From the NCBI GenBank assembly GCA_015501585.1, contig JADNRY010000003.1, positions 1 to 64,000 of the forward strand: 64,000 bases of DNA. The letters run 5' to 3'. The DNA comes from Rhodocollybia butyracea. Taxonomy: Eukaryota; Basidiomycota; Agaricomycetes; Agaricales; Omphalotaceae. How positions within the stretch are numbered: the first letter of the stretch is position 1; the number at the start of each line of letters is the position of its first letter. The position numbers were made by a program, and so were the translations under genes. Positions 45,398-56,836 of the stretch are shown piece after piece. Under the pieces are notes generated by a model. That model saw only the letters and a program-made list of their open reading frames with translations, did no database searches and was not told the origin of the DNA.

Positions 45398-47030
45398 ATG
45401 ACACCGTTATCTGAAACTCACATTACATTTGGAGCTCTTCCTGACGGCCCTTCGAGACGCTTTGGTCCTCAACATCGTAGTACAATGCCTGCCCGTTCTA
45501 TCATGAGAAGGCCGAAAGCATACGCGCGCCATTCACTTGGTGAGTCATTCGTTGGTTCTTTTAATCTACAATGAGAAACTAAGTAGTCTTTCAGGCCATA
45601 TAAATTCTTCTTCGTTCACAATTCACCAGCAAGATACCCCAAGTGAGTACCTATGGTTCTCGTTGAGAATGCCTATTCATTGTTTTTTGCTGCAGATGCG
45701 TGGCGTAGTACCTCTTACCGGCCCTCTGTAATAAAAGTGAGATCGAATAGCCCTGCGCCGAATTTACAGTATGTGAAGCATGGTGAGTAAAGTAAGTTGC
45801 TATCCTGAAGGGACAATATCTGATATAGAAGTTGAACGTTAATAGGTCATTCCAGTGTCTTTTCTTTCTCTCCATTATTGACGCCGTTATCCTCGCGCCA
45901 CAAACGACACTCATCTGGTAGCAGCTCAGGCAGGAGCCATCGTCGAAGCCATTCTGTGTCCGGAAACAATCATAAACGCGCCAGCCTTCCGCATGCTCTC
46001 AAGGCGACCATTGATTCGGACTCGCATTCGCGTCGTTCAAGTATTCCCGGTCCCCAGAAATTAGGACATTCGAAGAGGTCGAGCGCTGACAAGTCGTTTA
46101 GGATGGTAACACCAACGCACTCGAACTTTTCTTTATCCTCCTCGCGCAACCACAACCGACTTGGTCCGCTCGCGAGTAGCGATTCTGCCAATCGAGGCTT
46201 TATGGCTGTTGGTAGCTCCATCTCACCGTTCGACCTTCAGAACTTGGGATACGCACTTCCACCCCCGTATGCCTCTCGTAATCCTGGGCATATGACTCCG
46301 TCGCCGCCCCACAACAGCTTCATAGACTTCCATCATCGTGTCCCCAGTCTTCCGGGCGGTCAACCAGGTCCCAGTCCTGAAGTACCCTATCCTTGGACGC
46401 AATCCATATCTTTTTCCAGTCCCCCGAAACCAGAACGCGTTCACGTTCACACAGAGCTGCTATCCAGTTCTGGACATACTCTACAATGGAACATGATGTT
46501 GCCGCCGAAGCAGAGTGCGCTCAGCGGTTTCAGCGACCCGTCGTCTGTGATGTACCCGGGAGATGATTCTGCCTCTCGAGATTTTTTTCCATGCTCCAGC
46601 CTGTCCTGGTGCAGCCAAAATCATCATCCGACCGGGAAACAACGCCTCTGCTTTGGGGTTATGGATGAATCAATGGGGTCCACTGGAAATATACCCGTAC
46701 TCATTTGAGGATGAGATTAGCGTTCTCGAAGTGCTCCAAGCGCTCTATTCGTACTTTCAGATTCGCCTCTCGAGCCAGGCAACGATCGAAATGCCCGTGG
46801 AGTCGAGGCAGCGGATTGCGCACGCCCGGGCGCAAAGGGTTGTGTTTGAGGGTGCCGGGGTTGACAACAAGGAGTGGGATCGTCCACCCAAGAGAGTGGA
46901 TGTGTTGGCGCTGTGGTCAGTCTTTGGTGGACTTGAAGTGAGTTATGGACATGGTTATGGGAATGGGTATGAGTTGGACGAGCCTGGATGGAGAGTTGTG
47001 GACCTGGATTTGAAATTGCGGAGCGCATAG
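45398..47030 (+). pseudogene. Y2: DUF6699-domain protein, frameshifted near the C-terminal domain
   Basis: ATG at 45398 (MTPLSETHITFGALPDGPSR). Exon junctions keep the frame through DTPNAWRSTSYRPSVIKVRS into the long last exon. The Ser/His/Arg-rich part (HKRHSSGSSSGRSHRRSHS) is followed by PERVHVHTELLSSSGHTLQW. At about 46585 a run of seven T is one base longer than in Y1, so the frame ends at 46708. The DUF6699 part continues in another frame to 47030 (KIIIRPGNNASALGLWMNQW; ALWSVFGGLEVSYG). Y1 has the opposite condition: broken early, whole late. Confidence 0.82.
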
Positions 47031-49333
47031 CGCGTCGGGTATCCTCATCCTCTGCTGGATATACACTCGAATGACTTACGACCTTTCATGACTTTGATGA
47101 TTTCTTCGTTTTACGTCTGTACCGATAGCTCTTCTATGCATCTTTCTTTGTATCCTCTAGCCGCCTTTATGTATGGTTACAGCAACTTAACATCTATTTA
47201 TCTACTATATTTCTACTATTTGTATCTTGTATTCCACAGTAATTATTCGCAACCGATCTTGGCGCATAACTTTCTGAGCTTCCTTCGAGGATTTGAAGGT
47301 AGACGCTGTCCGTGACTCATAATTGGCTCTCATAATTGGCTTCGGGCTTCCTAACTCAAGTTTTGAATATAACCAGAGATGCTGCGAACAGCCATTTACC
47401 TGACCTGTTAGAATGTAGGTAACTACTGAGCAAAGTACGAAGTGAATACTAATATACTAATATAGGCAATGTCCTCAGGCTTGAAGTGGTGTATATTCGT
47501 TACAGAACAGTATCAACAGCATTTATCGCCCGGCCATGCTCGATGAGTTTCATTCACTCCAGACGAAAAATACCATAGATTGTTGCCCAGCTTGAAAGAT
47601 GGCCTGAAAGAAGAGAACGGGGATTTGAGAGTATACCTGCCGCAGACTTTGGAGTTGCCAGTCTCACTACAGCTATCAAAGCACGAAAGGCAATACTCTT
47701 CAAAAAAGGGATTTATCTGGAGCTACGCCATTCCATGTCGTCGCCTTTCCTAGACGATAAGTTTGGCAGTGTCGCGTTATATCAGCCACAGGGACTGGTA
47801 CTGCATCCCTAATATCGCACATTCAGTGACAAACTTGAGACATACTCACAACTCTGTATAGGTTGGAGGTTAGAGTCGCAGTGTTTGCGTCAAGTGAAGT
47901 ATGTTATAGTTATAGTTGCAGGTGGATCGCTGTAACGACAAGGAGTGATTGTATGCTAATGTGACAGAGCTAAAAGGAGTCGAAGCAGGGCTTACTCGTA
48001 CTAGAGAGGACTTCAAAGTATCAAATGGTCAGCGGATCAAACGCTGTGCATGCGCTCTTGTAGCTGTAAAATCCCCGACTCTGACCGAAGGGAAGAGAGG
48101 GTCTTGTGAACCTCGTTTCTTATCTGATCCTTCAGATTTCTGCTATGACGCAATACTTCGCACACTGATTGGATGATGCTCTTTGGCGATAACGTTTTCA
48201 CAGGTTTCGACCACTACAACTCTATCGCCGTACGTATCACCATATCCACTTCTGCCGCCGTATCTTGTTTCTAGGACCACTTTTACCATTACACTTCCGC
48301 TGCCACATCTTGTTTCTAGGACCACTTTTACTGTTACCTCTGCCACCATATCTTGTTTCTAGGATCACTTTTGCTGTTATGAATGCTATGTATACAGTAC
48401 AGTACGAGAGATTTTTCTCAGTGAAAAGATGATCCTGGGCCATCATATCAATGCTGTTGAATTCGCTTCCTTTTTCTATGTTTACAGTGCTTCCTCAGAT
48501 GATTGGGAAGAGGTTTAAAACTCGGAAGGCTGCTATATGTTTGATATGCTTGCGAATGTGGTGAATTTGTTGATATTGAAGATGATAATATGTTTGAGCA
48601 TGTTGGCCCAGGCTATAGGCAAGTATTCGGCTCCGCATTGGCTTCTAAGATGATGCAAGTTGATTCAGAATTCTGGTGGAGTTGATCATGTACTTCTTCA
48701 GAAGAGTGTTTTGAAAAAGGTTGAAGGTGTGTTTCATTGCACAGATGAGGATGATGTATCACAGATGGTGAATGCGTTACTCCACTTGTAGCTTGAAGAC
48801 ATTTCTGTTGATCGACCCAAACTCATCTGTACATCGTGTAAGTGTTCAAGTTCCTGTAGTTTCATTCCTCAATCATTAATGTAGTACCATTTTTTGTAAT
48901 GATAACCAACACTTTCGCCTCTACATTGAAAAACTAATAATACAATAACACCATAACATATATGAGCACATGCAATAATTAGCTTATGAAAACACTGGTA
49001 CAAAACACCGACACTTCACATGCACGCCCAACCGCTACCGACCACTTACTTACAGCAAAGAAAGCAGTCCATCATTCAACCACAACACTGAGCATTATCC
49101 TCCACTTCTACAACTAATAACCAAAGGAGAAAGTCTGGTTTGGACCCGATCTCAGAGTCGGGGACTTGCCATGCTTCACACGGCGTTACAGATAAGTACT
49201 TTGGACTGTGTCGTGTGATGAATGTTCCCTTCTTTCTTCCAACATTGAACATCTGTCGGCGGGACTCTCAGTCGAACTTGCTCTGCGATCTATACTTAAC
49301 TCAACTACATCCTATAAGCCTTCTGCTCGCGAG
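47031..49333. other. Spacer between Y2 and NACHT2
   Basis: 47330-47560 is module sequence shared with 12370-12620 and 57000-57150. From 47800 on I see no gene. A tandem repeat lies at 48235-48380. Short frames here have no coding character. Confidence 0.4.
48235..48380. repeat. Three tandem units of about 45-54 bp
   Basis: Each unit contains ATCTTGTTTCTAGGACCACT followed by TTTAC or TTTGC and a CTGCC(G/A)CC-type spacer. No known element. Confidence 0.8.
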
Positions 49334-49374
49334 ATGTTCAATGGATCTCGCAACTTCACCATCAGTGGAGGGAA

Positions 49375-49446
49375 TAGAATAAGTGCACTATACAGCTCTG
49401 CCATGTAACCGGTTACATGACAGAGTTGTATAGTGCACTTATTCTA
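49375..49446. mobile_element. 72-bp near-perfect palindromic insertion in NACHT2
   Basis: The arms are 36 bp with no spacer and two mismatches: TAGAATAAGTGCACTATACA and its inverse, centred on AACCGGTT. NACHT3 lacks it. Bounding TA dinucleotides would suit a Tc1/mariner-type MITE. About 15 further bases of unknown origin (ACAAAACATCTG) follow before homology to NACHT3 resumes. Confidence 0.8.
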
Positions 49447-51448
49447 ACAAAACATCTGATTTCAATAATATTGGTGGTGATTTCAATTGTGTATCATCCG
49501 AAGAAAACGAAAGAGGTGAGTACAACTGCTTCAGTACTACTATACGGACTTGGGCTCAAAAAATGCAATCAAAGGTCTTCGTGAATTACTGCAGTATACA
49601 TCTACTTCAGCTACGTATAACGCAGAAGCATGCTTTCCCCCTCCCTTTGTCACCCCGGTACTCGCGAAGCAATCTTAGGCGACTTGAATGCCTGGGCCAA
49701 GTCAAACGCTGCCACTGATGCAATTATTTGGCTCTATGGGCCCGCAGGAGCTGGAAAGTCAGCCATTGCTCAAATGTTCGCAGAAGCCTGTGCGAAAAAT
49801 GGGACGCTGATTGGGACCTTCTTCTTCTGGCGCACAGACACTTCTAGGAACAACCCCAAATGCTCTTCACCACCATTGCTTACCAGATGGCTATGTCAAT
49901 TCCAGAGCTACGGCCAAAGATAAATGCAATGGTCATTAGTGATTTTTTCGTGTCTGCCTCATTCATTGAGAATCAATTCAATGCTCTTATTCTACAGCCA
50001 ATGCTGAAGGCACGGCTCCTCCGAGACCTGAAGTTGACAATGCCGCAGTTGCGACAAAGAGATTCAAGGAAGAAAAGTATCCCTTCCACAAACATCCCTA
50101 TTCACTTACATCGGAAACAACAAAAAGTCTCCAAGAATGCCTATGACCTAAATTCCTTGTCACTGGATAGTCTTTGTGTTCTGATCATTGATGGTCTGGA
50201 TGAGTGTTCTGAAAGTGGGAACCAACAGCGCATTCTGTCCATAATCGGAGAGGCAATGCAGAACCATAATCTCCCACTTCAAATTCTCATTGCAAGCAGA
50301 CCAGAACAAAGCATAAAGGAGTCCTTTCGCAGTCCAAAATTCGCAAATATCTGCCGTTGGATGCCTCTTGATGATACATATCAGGCATCTTTGGAAATTC
50401 GCAAATATCTGCAGGAACGTTTTGATGAAATCTGGAGATGTCATTCAGACTTGATGATACATGTTTCTCGTCCTTGGCCTACATCTCAGCAGATTGAACA
50501 TCTCGTTGAAAAGGCATCTGGGCAGTTCATATATCCATCAACAGTGCTGAAATATATTGATGATAGTGGTGCTGTGCCTGCAGATTGCCTCAATATTGTG
50601 CTTGGGCTGCCAACAGAGGACTATGATGGGAAGGATTCACTGTTTGCTGCACTTGATGCACTCTATCTTCAAATTTTGTCATTATCCAAGAATCTCACTA
50701 TACTCAATCAAACTCTAGCCGCCATCGTTCTATTCCGTAAAAGAATTCGGCTGGCAGAGGCTCAAGGACCTCTGCGCCAATGGTGGTGAACCTTCTTCCT
50801 ACTATGGACCTTGGGCAAATCTGCGCCACTTTATCTCAGCTTCATTCTCTTTTTCAAGAGCCATCGCCGCTTGAATCAGACTTTCAGTTCTCTCATGCAT
50901 CCTTCACAGACTTTCTGCTTGACCCTTGTCGCTCCTTGCATTTTTCCATTGACAGCGCCTCTGGTCATGATTATCTTGCTCAATGCTGTTTGGATGCCAT
51001 TCTGTCTAAAGATAAGGGCAAGGTATCATTCTCAGTTGCTCGCTATGCTATAAGACACTGGGCATATCATGGTAGCAATGCAAGTGGAAGTGACAAACTC
51101 CTATCCAAGCTTGCTCAACTTGATGTGTACTCTGATCCCATTGGCTGTCATGTCGATTGTACTGTTGGGTGTTATCCATCATTGTGCATGCTTTCTGAAG
51201 ACCTTACGACCATGATGCAGATATTCACACGATTTCAGGTATGGGGAGGAAATTTTACACATCAGTTGGCATATACTTATATCCATTCAATTAGCACAAC
51301 AGCACATACAAATTGCCCCAGTTTCGGGAGATATTTGCAACTGGATTTACTTTGGTATGCAGATATTGCAGTGATGAGTACGGAACTTTGGAGTACGGAC
51401 TTCCCATTTATACAACATTTATATGTCTCCGACTCTTTAGTCCACCAG

Positions 51449-53058
51449 TTACGAGTCCTGAATGTAATGAAGGCTCGTCCTTATGGCGGGTTTTGCGTGA
51501 GAATTTTTCCTGATTAGGCCTGATTTCGTCCAAATCCGGTTGACCGAAAAAGGATTTCATTTCGATATATTTGGAATGTCAAAGCACATCTCATGTGACT
51601 TTCTGATTGCTCATCTACGCCGCGTTCTTTTCTTGCTTTTGCTCTATTGATCAACCGATTCAACATTCCTTGTTTTTGGTGTTCCTTGTTTTCGGCATTT
51701 CCGCTTTCATGTCGCATCTCAAAAGGTAACTTCTTGCTTACTCTGCTGCAAACATCTTGGTACTTAAATTGCTTCGCAGATGTAATGTTCTTTTTTTCTT
51801 TCTTTTCCTGCCCTTCATTGGTAAGTTGAATCATACCTCTTTTTCTCATTTGTCTTTTTGGTCAGCCACTACTGCTTTCACTGGTGTTTTCTTGCTAACT
51901 CTCGATGCAATGCCTTTCTTACCACCCGGTGTTTTGCTTTCTGGCAAGTTATCCCTTGATTCTACTCTCATGTTCCCGGCTCTGTTCTGTAGCACCCGCA
52001 GTTCTCATATGAGTAGCTTCTGCTGCCCTTCAAATTATTTGGTATGGACGATGGGATAGATACATGCTCTATTGCCCCAAGATGGTCATAACAACAACAC
52101 AGTACTGCAATGCGCACCTGTCGCAGTGCTGCTAGGTTTAAAAACCTAAACCTCTCTCTCATAACTTCCATCCCGTCTCTGGTTTCTCAGCCTCTGCCCC
52201 AGCATCCGGCTACGCTCATGGCCAAGGAAATCTATGAACTGTCTACCATCCCTGTACCACCTACCATTGGTGGACCCAGGATTTGCTTTAGAGGTTAGGA
52301 AAGACAAAGAAAGACTGAGATGCTTTGGAAAGGAATGATCAGGCTCCCAGGAGATTTGACATTTGACCGCGGTGTCCTGTTGACAACCTTCATTGTCCTT
52401 CCAATATCTCTACTCATGCAGTACACATTTCCCTGCATGCGCTACCACCTCTCATTGGATCAAGGTATTGCACTCAAGAAACAACTTGACCTCCACACCT
52501 TGCTGGTTCCAAGCTTTAAAATTTAATACAACGACTCATTCACTTGCACTCCTGTCTTCTCATCCTCACATCGTGTCACTTTCACTGTGTTGTTTATTGA
52601 TATTTCAAAGAGCACTGCTTGCACTGGGATGTTCATTTTACATAAACTGCAATGAAAAGTTATTCGTTGAATTAGTTTCTCTGTGGCTTACTCTTAAGCA
52701 TGGGATTCTCAAGATTGTCCAGCATGCAGTAATCACAACGCTGTCTTCAGAAGCTCACATCAAATGGCCCTCGTCTCCTTTTACTGGCACCCCAGATTGG
52801 ATACTCTCGCAATGGATGTGTTCTTGCAACTCGGAACCCCCTCTCTTTCCACTGCCTTCCTGCCTGCATTTGAGTATCCAACTAACCTAGATGTCTATCT
52901 CACTACGAAGACCGGATACTTCTAATTCACCAGACTGTGACGCAACAAACATCGTCTTCTGCTGCTGTGTACTTACTACTGCAAAATATAGTCTCCATTT
53001 GGTGATTTGTGGGACTCGTACCTGCCACGCGCTATGCGCGATGGCCCACACTCGCAAG
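51449..53058 (+). mobile_element. Helitron/Helentron-like element 1
   Basis: It begins TTACGAGTCCTGAATG and ends with GGACTCGTA (53012-53020), a hairpin GCCACGCGC-TAT-GCGCG-A-TGGC (53024-53045) and CCCACACTCGCAAG, followed by T. It interrupts the NACHT2 tail between CCACCAG and TGGTGGTAAC without a target duplication. No Rep/helicase. Internal frames at 52320-52530 (LTTFIVLPISLLMQYTFPC, hydrophobic) may be another captured fragment that I do not recognise. Confidence 0.65.
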
Positions 53059-53230
53059 TGGTGGTAACGCAAATCGGTTAGCTGGCCATTTGGAGGAGGA
53101 AGTGAGGTCTCGGTTACTGTCAATAGATCGCTTTCGGGGATTGGAGTTCTTGAGCATGTGTAAAATATGTCCCTTAGTGGAGCTGTATTGTAGAAATCTT
53201 GTTACAGGGCTTTTGACTGTTTGCAAATGA

Positions 53231-53617
53231 GAGTAGCTTGAGTCTTCAGTTGCAGTGAAAATCACGTCGATTGAGATTGGTTGAAGTTGGGTGAGATCAA
53301 GCGAAATTGGATGAGATTGAGAACTGTCAGTCAATGACAGGTATATTTAATTGTGATCAACTAAAACCAGTCTGCCTCAAATTCCCTCCTCCCTTCCTCG
53401 AATGCGGACCTGGCAAAACACACTATCACCCCCACCACCATCCACCACGACGAGAGTGGAAGGTTGGTCATTCCTTCGTTTCTTCGATACTTCTCGTCAT
53501 TACTTCCTGTCGTTCCATCCCCGCCCTGCCCAGTCACCCAACATCACCCACCATCCACCTGGCACCACCGCCCAAAATCCCCGGCCTTAAAAATCACTCA
53601 CACATAAGAACACACCT
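53231..53617. other. Spacer, right border of the NACHT2 module
   Basis: No supported gene. Pyrimidine- and Pro-codon-rich frames at 53400-53620 have no recognisable domain. Confidence 0.3.
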
Positions 53618-53894
53618 TTAATCCGGATCAAACCACATCTCCCTCAGCTGTTCCTCCGTCGCCTCTCGCTCGTTTTAATCTTCTCATGCGCTCCCATGAA
53701 ATTGATGAGGCTCCAGTCGACGTCTGCTAGCGAAAACAAAAGAAAAATGACCACCAGCGGACCCAAAACTCTCGAAACACTCACATCTGCATCTTCACCA
53801 ACAAGCACTGTACGCAAAAGAGGTGTCCGCACCCGAGACGGATAGGCTTGAACACGATGTTGGTGCAGATGACGCAGTAGTAGTCATTGAAGTA
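53618..53894 (-). pseudogene. SPX-RING-type ubiquitin ligase C-terminal remnant
   Basis: The minus strand gives YFNDYYCVICTNIVFKPIRL, then GCGHLFCVQCLLVKMQM: the first Cys pair, CGH and the next Cys pair of a RING finger. After an intron comes DVDWSLINFMG, then in shifted frame ATEEQLREMWFDPD and a stop. Fungal SPX-RING proteins have this same RING and NVDWALxNFM tail, but a complete one also has the last Cys pair (CPxCR), missing here. The N-terminal SPX domain is absent. It is a relic left of a larger gene, next to the 3' end of CCT6. Confidence 0.6.
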
Positions 53895-54008
53895 AGAGGA
53901 GGGTCACAAACTGAGCGGATTAGGCCTCAAACGAGGAACGGCTATAACAGATACAGCAAAACAATCTACAGACAATCTACAGACTAATTTTATTGGGCCC
54001 TATTGTAT

Positions 54009-56086
54009 TTATTGTCCATCCGGTTTCAACGAACTACGTCCAGCTCGTAGAATTTCATCTGTCGAGAGTAGATTGACTGCGATAACAGAGCTACAAAGTC
54101 GCAATCAATCACATTATCAAACGTCGATAACATTGAAAACAGCGTACCAAGAGTGAAGCATCTGTCTTTTGACGCGATAGTTATCCCAAATTCCTTCCAC
54201 TGTGGGGTCGAATGGCTCCCCGGACTGCAAGTCAATACCAACAACGTCACCATCGGCGCAAGCATCCTGAGCCGAGAATGTTAAAAAAGTTGATAGAAGT
54301 ATGATTACAAGGCATACCTGAAGAGCTACAACGACATCTTGCACATCAAACCCTCCATTTGCCGCAAGCGTTTTTGGAATGATGAGCAGTGCGTCCGCGA
54401 ACGCCTGAACACCCATTTTGACTCTACCCTTCGCAGCCTTTTTCACTGGACCACTCAAATGCGCAGAACATGACACCTCAAATGCACCAGCACCAGGAAT
54501 CAGTGCTTCGTCCTCCAACGAATTCTTGACGGCTCGCAAGCCATCACGCAGCGCGTCTTGGATTTGCTGGATGGTGTGTGCGTTGGGACCCTTGATAAGA
54601 AGGGTAACGGATTTTGGCTCTTTCACTTCTTCAACGAAAGTGAACTTTTCTTCGCCGAGAGTGTGCTCGTACACAAGTCCAGCCCATCCCAGAACTTCGG
54701 GTGTCAGATCGTCGACGGAGTTTTGTGCACTCCCGCCACAAACAAGTTGAAGGCTATAATAATTCATTGAATGTCTGAATGGCCATCGAAGCGTGTTGAT
54801 CAACTCACCGTTCCATATTTCGTCTCTTTGCTCTTCGCAATGCTAATATACCACTCTTCGCCAGCATATCGAGACTCATAGGATCAATGCCTTTCTGGTT
54901 GATGACGACAAATGTTTTTTTCTTTTCTTTGCTGTCAACTGCCTGATCACACACGAGGTTTTTGAGTTCGATGATTTTTTTCACTTTTGCGTCGGTGAAC
55001 GATCTCTCGGATTCAACAAGCTTCTCTCTCTGTTCTGCGGACGAGTAGAAGAAACCAGAGTTGACTTCGCTGTGCAAAAAATTAACGGTAATCCCCAGAG
55101 CTATGGATCATTCACGCACGTTTTCTCATATTCCAGACTAACATTGAGAGTAAGGATGTAGGCGTTCTCCAGTCGCTTGGGCATATCCGGATGCCGTGCA
55201 CCATGATCCAAGACAAGGCCGCGTACCAATTGTGTCTCCGAAGCTGTCCGATGTTGCATCTTCATGATTTCGACCATATGAAGATCGATCGGTTCCCTCC
55301 ATTGATCCTTGGCCTCTGGTTGATAAGTTGAATATAGCAGACGTAAAAACAGACAGCAGATAAACCTTTCACTGGGGCCGCTGCACGTATGGTCATAACC
55401 GCGTCAACGACATCAGCCGCTAGTTGCTTGGCCATGATGGCGCTTAGCTTGGTAGATAAAGAAGTGTACGCAACGTTGATCAGAGTGGCACGATCAAGCT
55501 TTGAAGGCTGCTTGAAGGTGTCCAAGAACTAGGTAGATCCACCAAATAAAAAGGAATCAGGAGTTTTAGGAAAACTAAGACATACTGCCAATGCCTCTTT
55601 CTTGGCCAAATCATATCCTTCAGCGATTACAGTGGGATGAACTCCTTCGCTAGTAAACCGATCTGCTTGTTTCAAGAGCTCTCCCACAAGGAGCACAACA
55701 CTTGTTGTTCCATCACCGACTTGATCATCTTGGGCAACAGCAGTGCGAGCAATCATGGCTGCTGTAGGATTTTGGATTTGCATTTCGGACAGAAGAACCT
55801 TGCCGTCTTTTGTCATTTTGATTTGGCCAGCGCCATCTACTAGCATTTTCAGTGTACCACGGGGTCCTCGAGTGGATATTAGACTACTGATGCATTTTCA
55901 GCGAAATGCAACATACCAAGGTTAGATTTAACGACATTAGCAAGACCCATCGCTCCATTGGTGTTGACCTGATTGTTTTAGGCATTTTGAGATCAGAAAA
56001 GTTCCATAAAGATCAGTACTCACCTGAAGAGCAGCAGCTCGTCGAACGCTTTCGGCCTTTGGATTGATGAGCTCAATGGACGACAT
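54009..56086 (-). CDS. CCT6: CCT6: chaperonin-containing TCP-1 subunit zeta
   Basis: ATG at 56086 ([20 protein letters not shown]). Exon 1 is 56086-56024; further exons carry [92 protein letters not shown] [74 protein letters not shown] and [20 protein letters not shown]. The last exon reads [20 protein letters not shown] and ends KPDGQ at 54009. GDGTT and the [20 protein letters not shown] and GVDL-like blocks are those of subunit zeta. It is one of eight subunits of the cytosolic folding ring for actin and tubulin. Complete. Confidence 0.96.
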
Positions 56087-56192
56087 GGCAAAGACTGAAG
56101 GAAATCTTGGAATTCAGAAATCGTCTGGACGCGTTCACGTGGTTGGCGCTAAACGAGCGCCAAAAAATTGCGTCTGTGAGTCTCGCCGTTTG

Positions 56193-56836
56193 ACTCAGAA
56201 CTTGGGATACGCACTTCCGCCCCCATATGCCCCTCGTAATCCTGGGCATATGACTCTGTCTCCGCCTCACGTCAGCTTCATAGACTTTCATCATCGTGTC
56301 CCCAGTCTTCCGGGCGGTCCAGTCCTGAAGTACCTTACCCTTGGACGCAATCCATATCTTTCTCGAGTCCCCCGAAACCAGAACGCGTTCAGGTCCACAC
56401 AGAGCTACTATGCAGTCGTCATGGTGCAGTCAAAAGCATCATCCGATCGGGAAACAACGCCTCCGCTTTGGAGTTATGGATGAACCAATGTGGTCCATTG
56501 GAAATATATCCATACTCATCGTCTACGCCGTTATTCGAGCATGGGATTAGCGTTCTCGAAGTACTCCAAGCGCTCTATTCCTACTTTCAGATTCGCCTCT
56601 CGAGCCAGGCGACAATGCCGGTGGAATCGAGGCAGCGGATTACGCGCGCGCGGGGGAAGAGGATGTTTGAGGGCGCCACGGTCGACGATACTGAGTAGGA
56701 TCGTCCGCCGAAGAGAGTGGATGTATTGGCGGACAGCACTTGAAGTTTGTTATGGACTGGGTTATGGGAATGGGCACGAGTTGGACGAGCTTGGATGGAG
56801 AGTTGTGGAACTGGAATTGAAATTGCGGAGCGTATA
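56193..56836 (+). pseudogene. Y3: truncated DUF6699-domain copy
   Basis: It starts abruptly at the QNLGYALPPPYAPRNPGHM part, 107 bp upstream of the CCT6 start codon and divergent from it. It continues through the DUF6699 blocks in several frames (ISVLEVLQALYSYFQIRLSS; WRVVELELKLRSV) with deletions of the HTLQW-MYPGDD part and of the ALWSVFGGL stretch. Its stop is at about 56836. It is the left edge of the third module copy. Confidence 0.82.

Larger units (their letters stand above)
49334..53230 (+). pseudogene. NACHT2: nwd2-type NACHT NTPase, disrupted
   Basis: ATG at 49334 (MFNGSRNFTISGGN). A palindrome at 49375-49446 stops the frame after 14 residues. Later parts are in three frames: the P-loop (GPAGAGKSAIAQMFAE) at 49740-49790, a one-C loss near 49855 (CCCC against CCCCC in NACHT3), then MLFTTIAYQMAMSIPELRPK through VLIIDGLDECSESG to LAAIVLF, a rearrangement near 50750, and the C-part FSHASFTDFLLDPCRSLHF to about 51448. 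Helitron-like element 1 (51449-53058) then intervenes, and the tail GGNANRLAGHLEEEVRSRLL resumes at 53059. The gene cannot make a full product. Confidence 0.88.

Noticed and set aside
48235..48380. Possible CRISPR-like array
   Set aside because: Only three imperfect tandem units with no unique spacers, in a eukaryotic context.
52320..52530. Membrane protein gene inside Helitron-like element 1
   Set aside because: A single short hydrophobic frame with no start context or further exons; possibly a captured fragment, but I cannot identify it.
53012..53058. tRNA-like T-arm (inverse strand GGTACGAGTCC) at the Helitron-like ends
   Set aside because: It resembles a pol III B box, but there is no acceptor stem, no D-arm and no consistent A box, and the same word occurs at three element ends.
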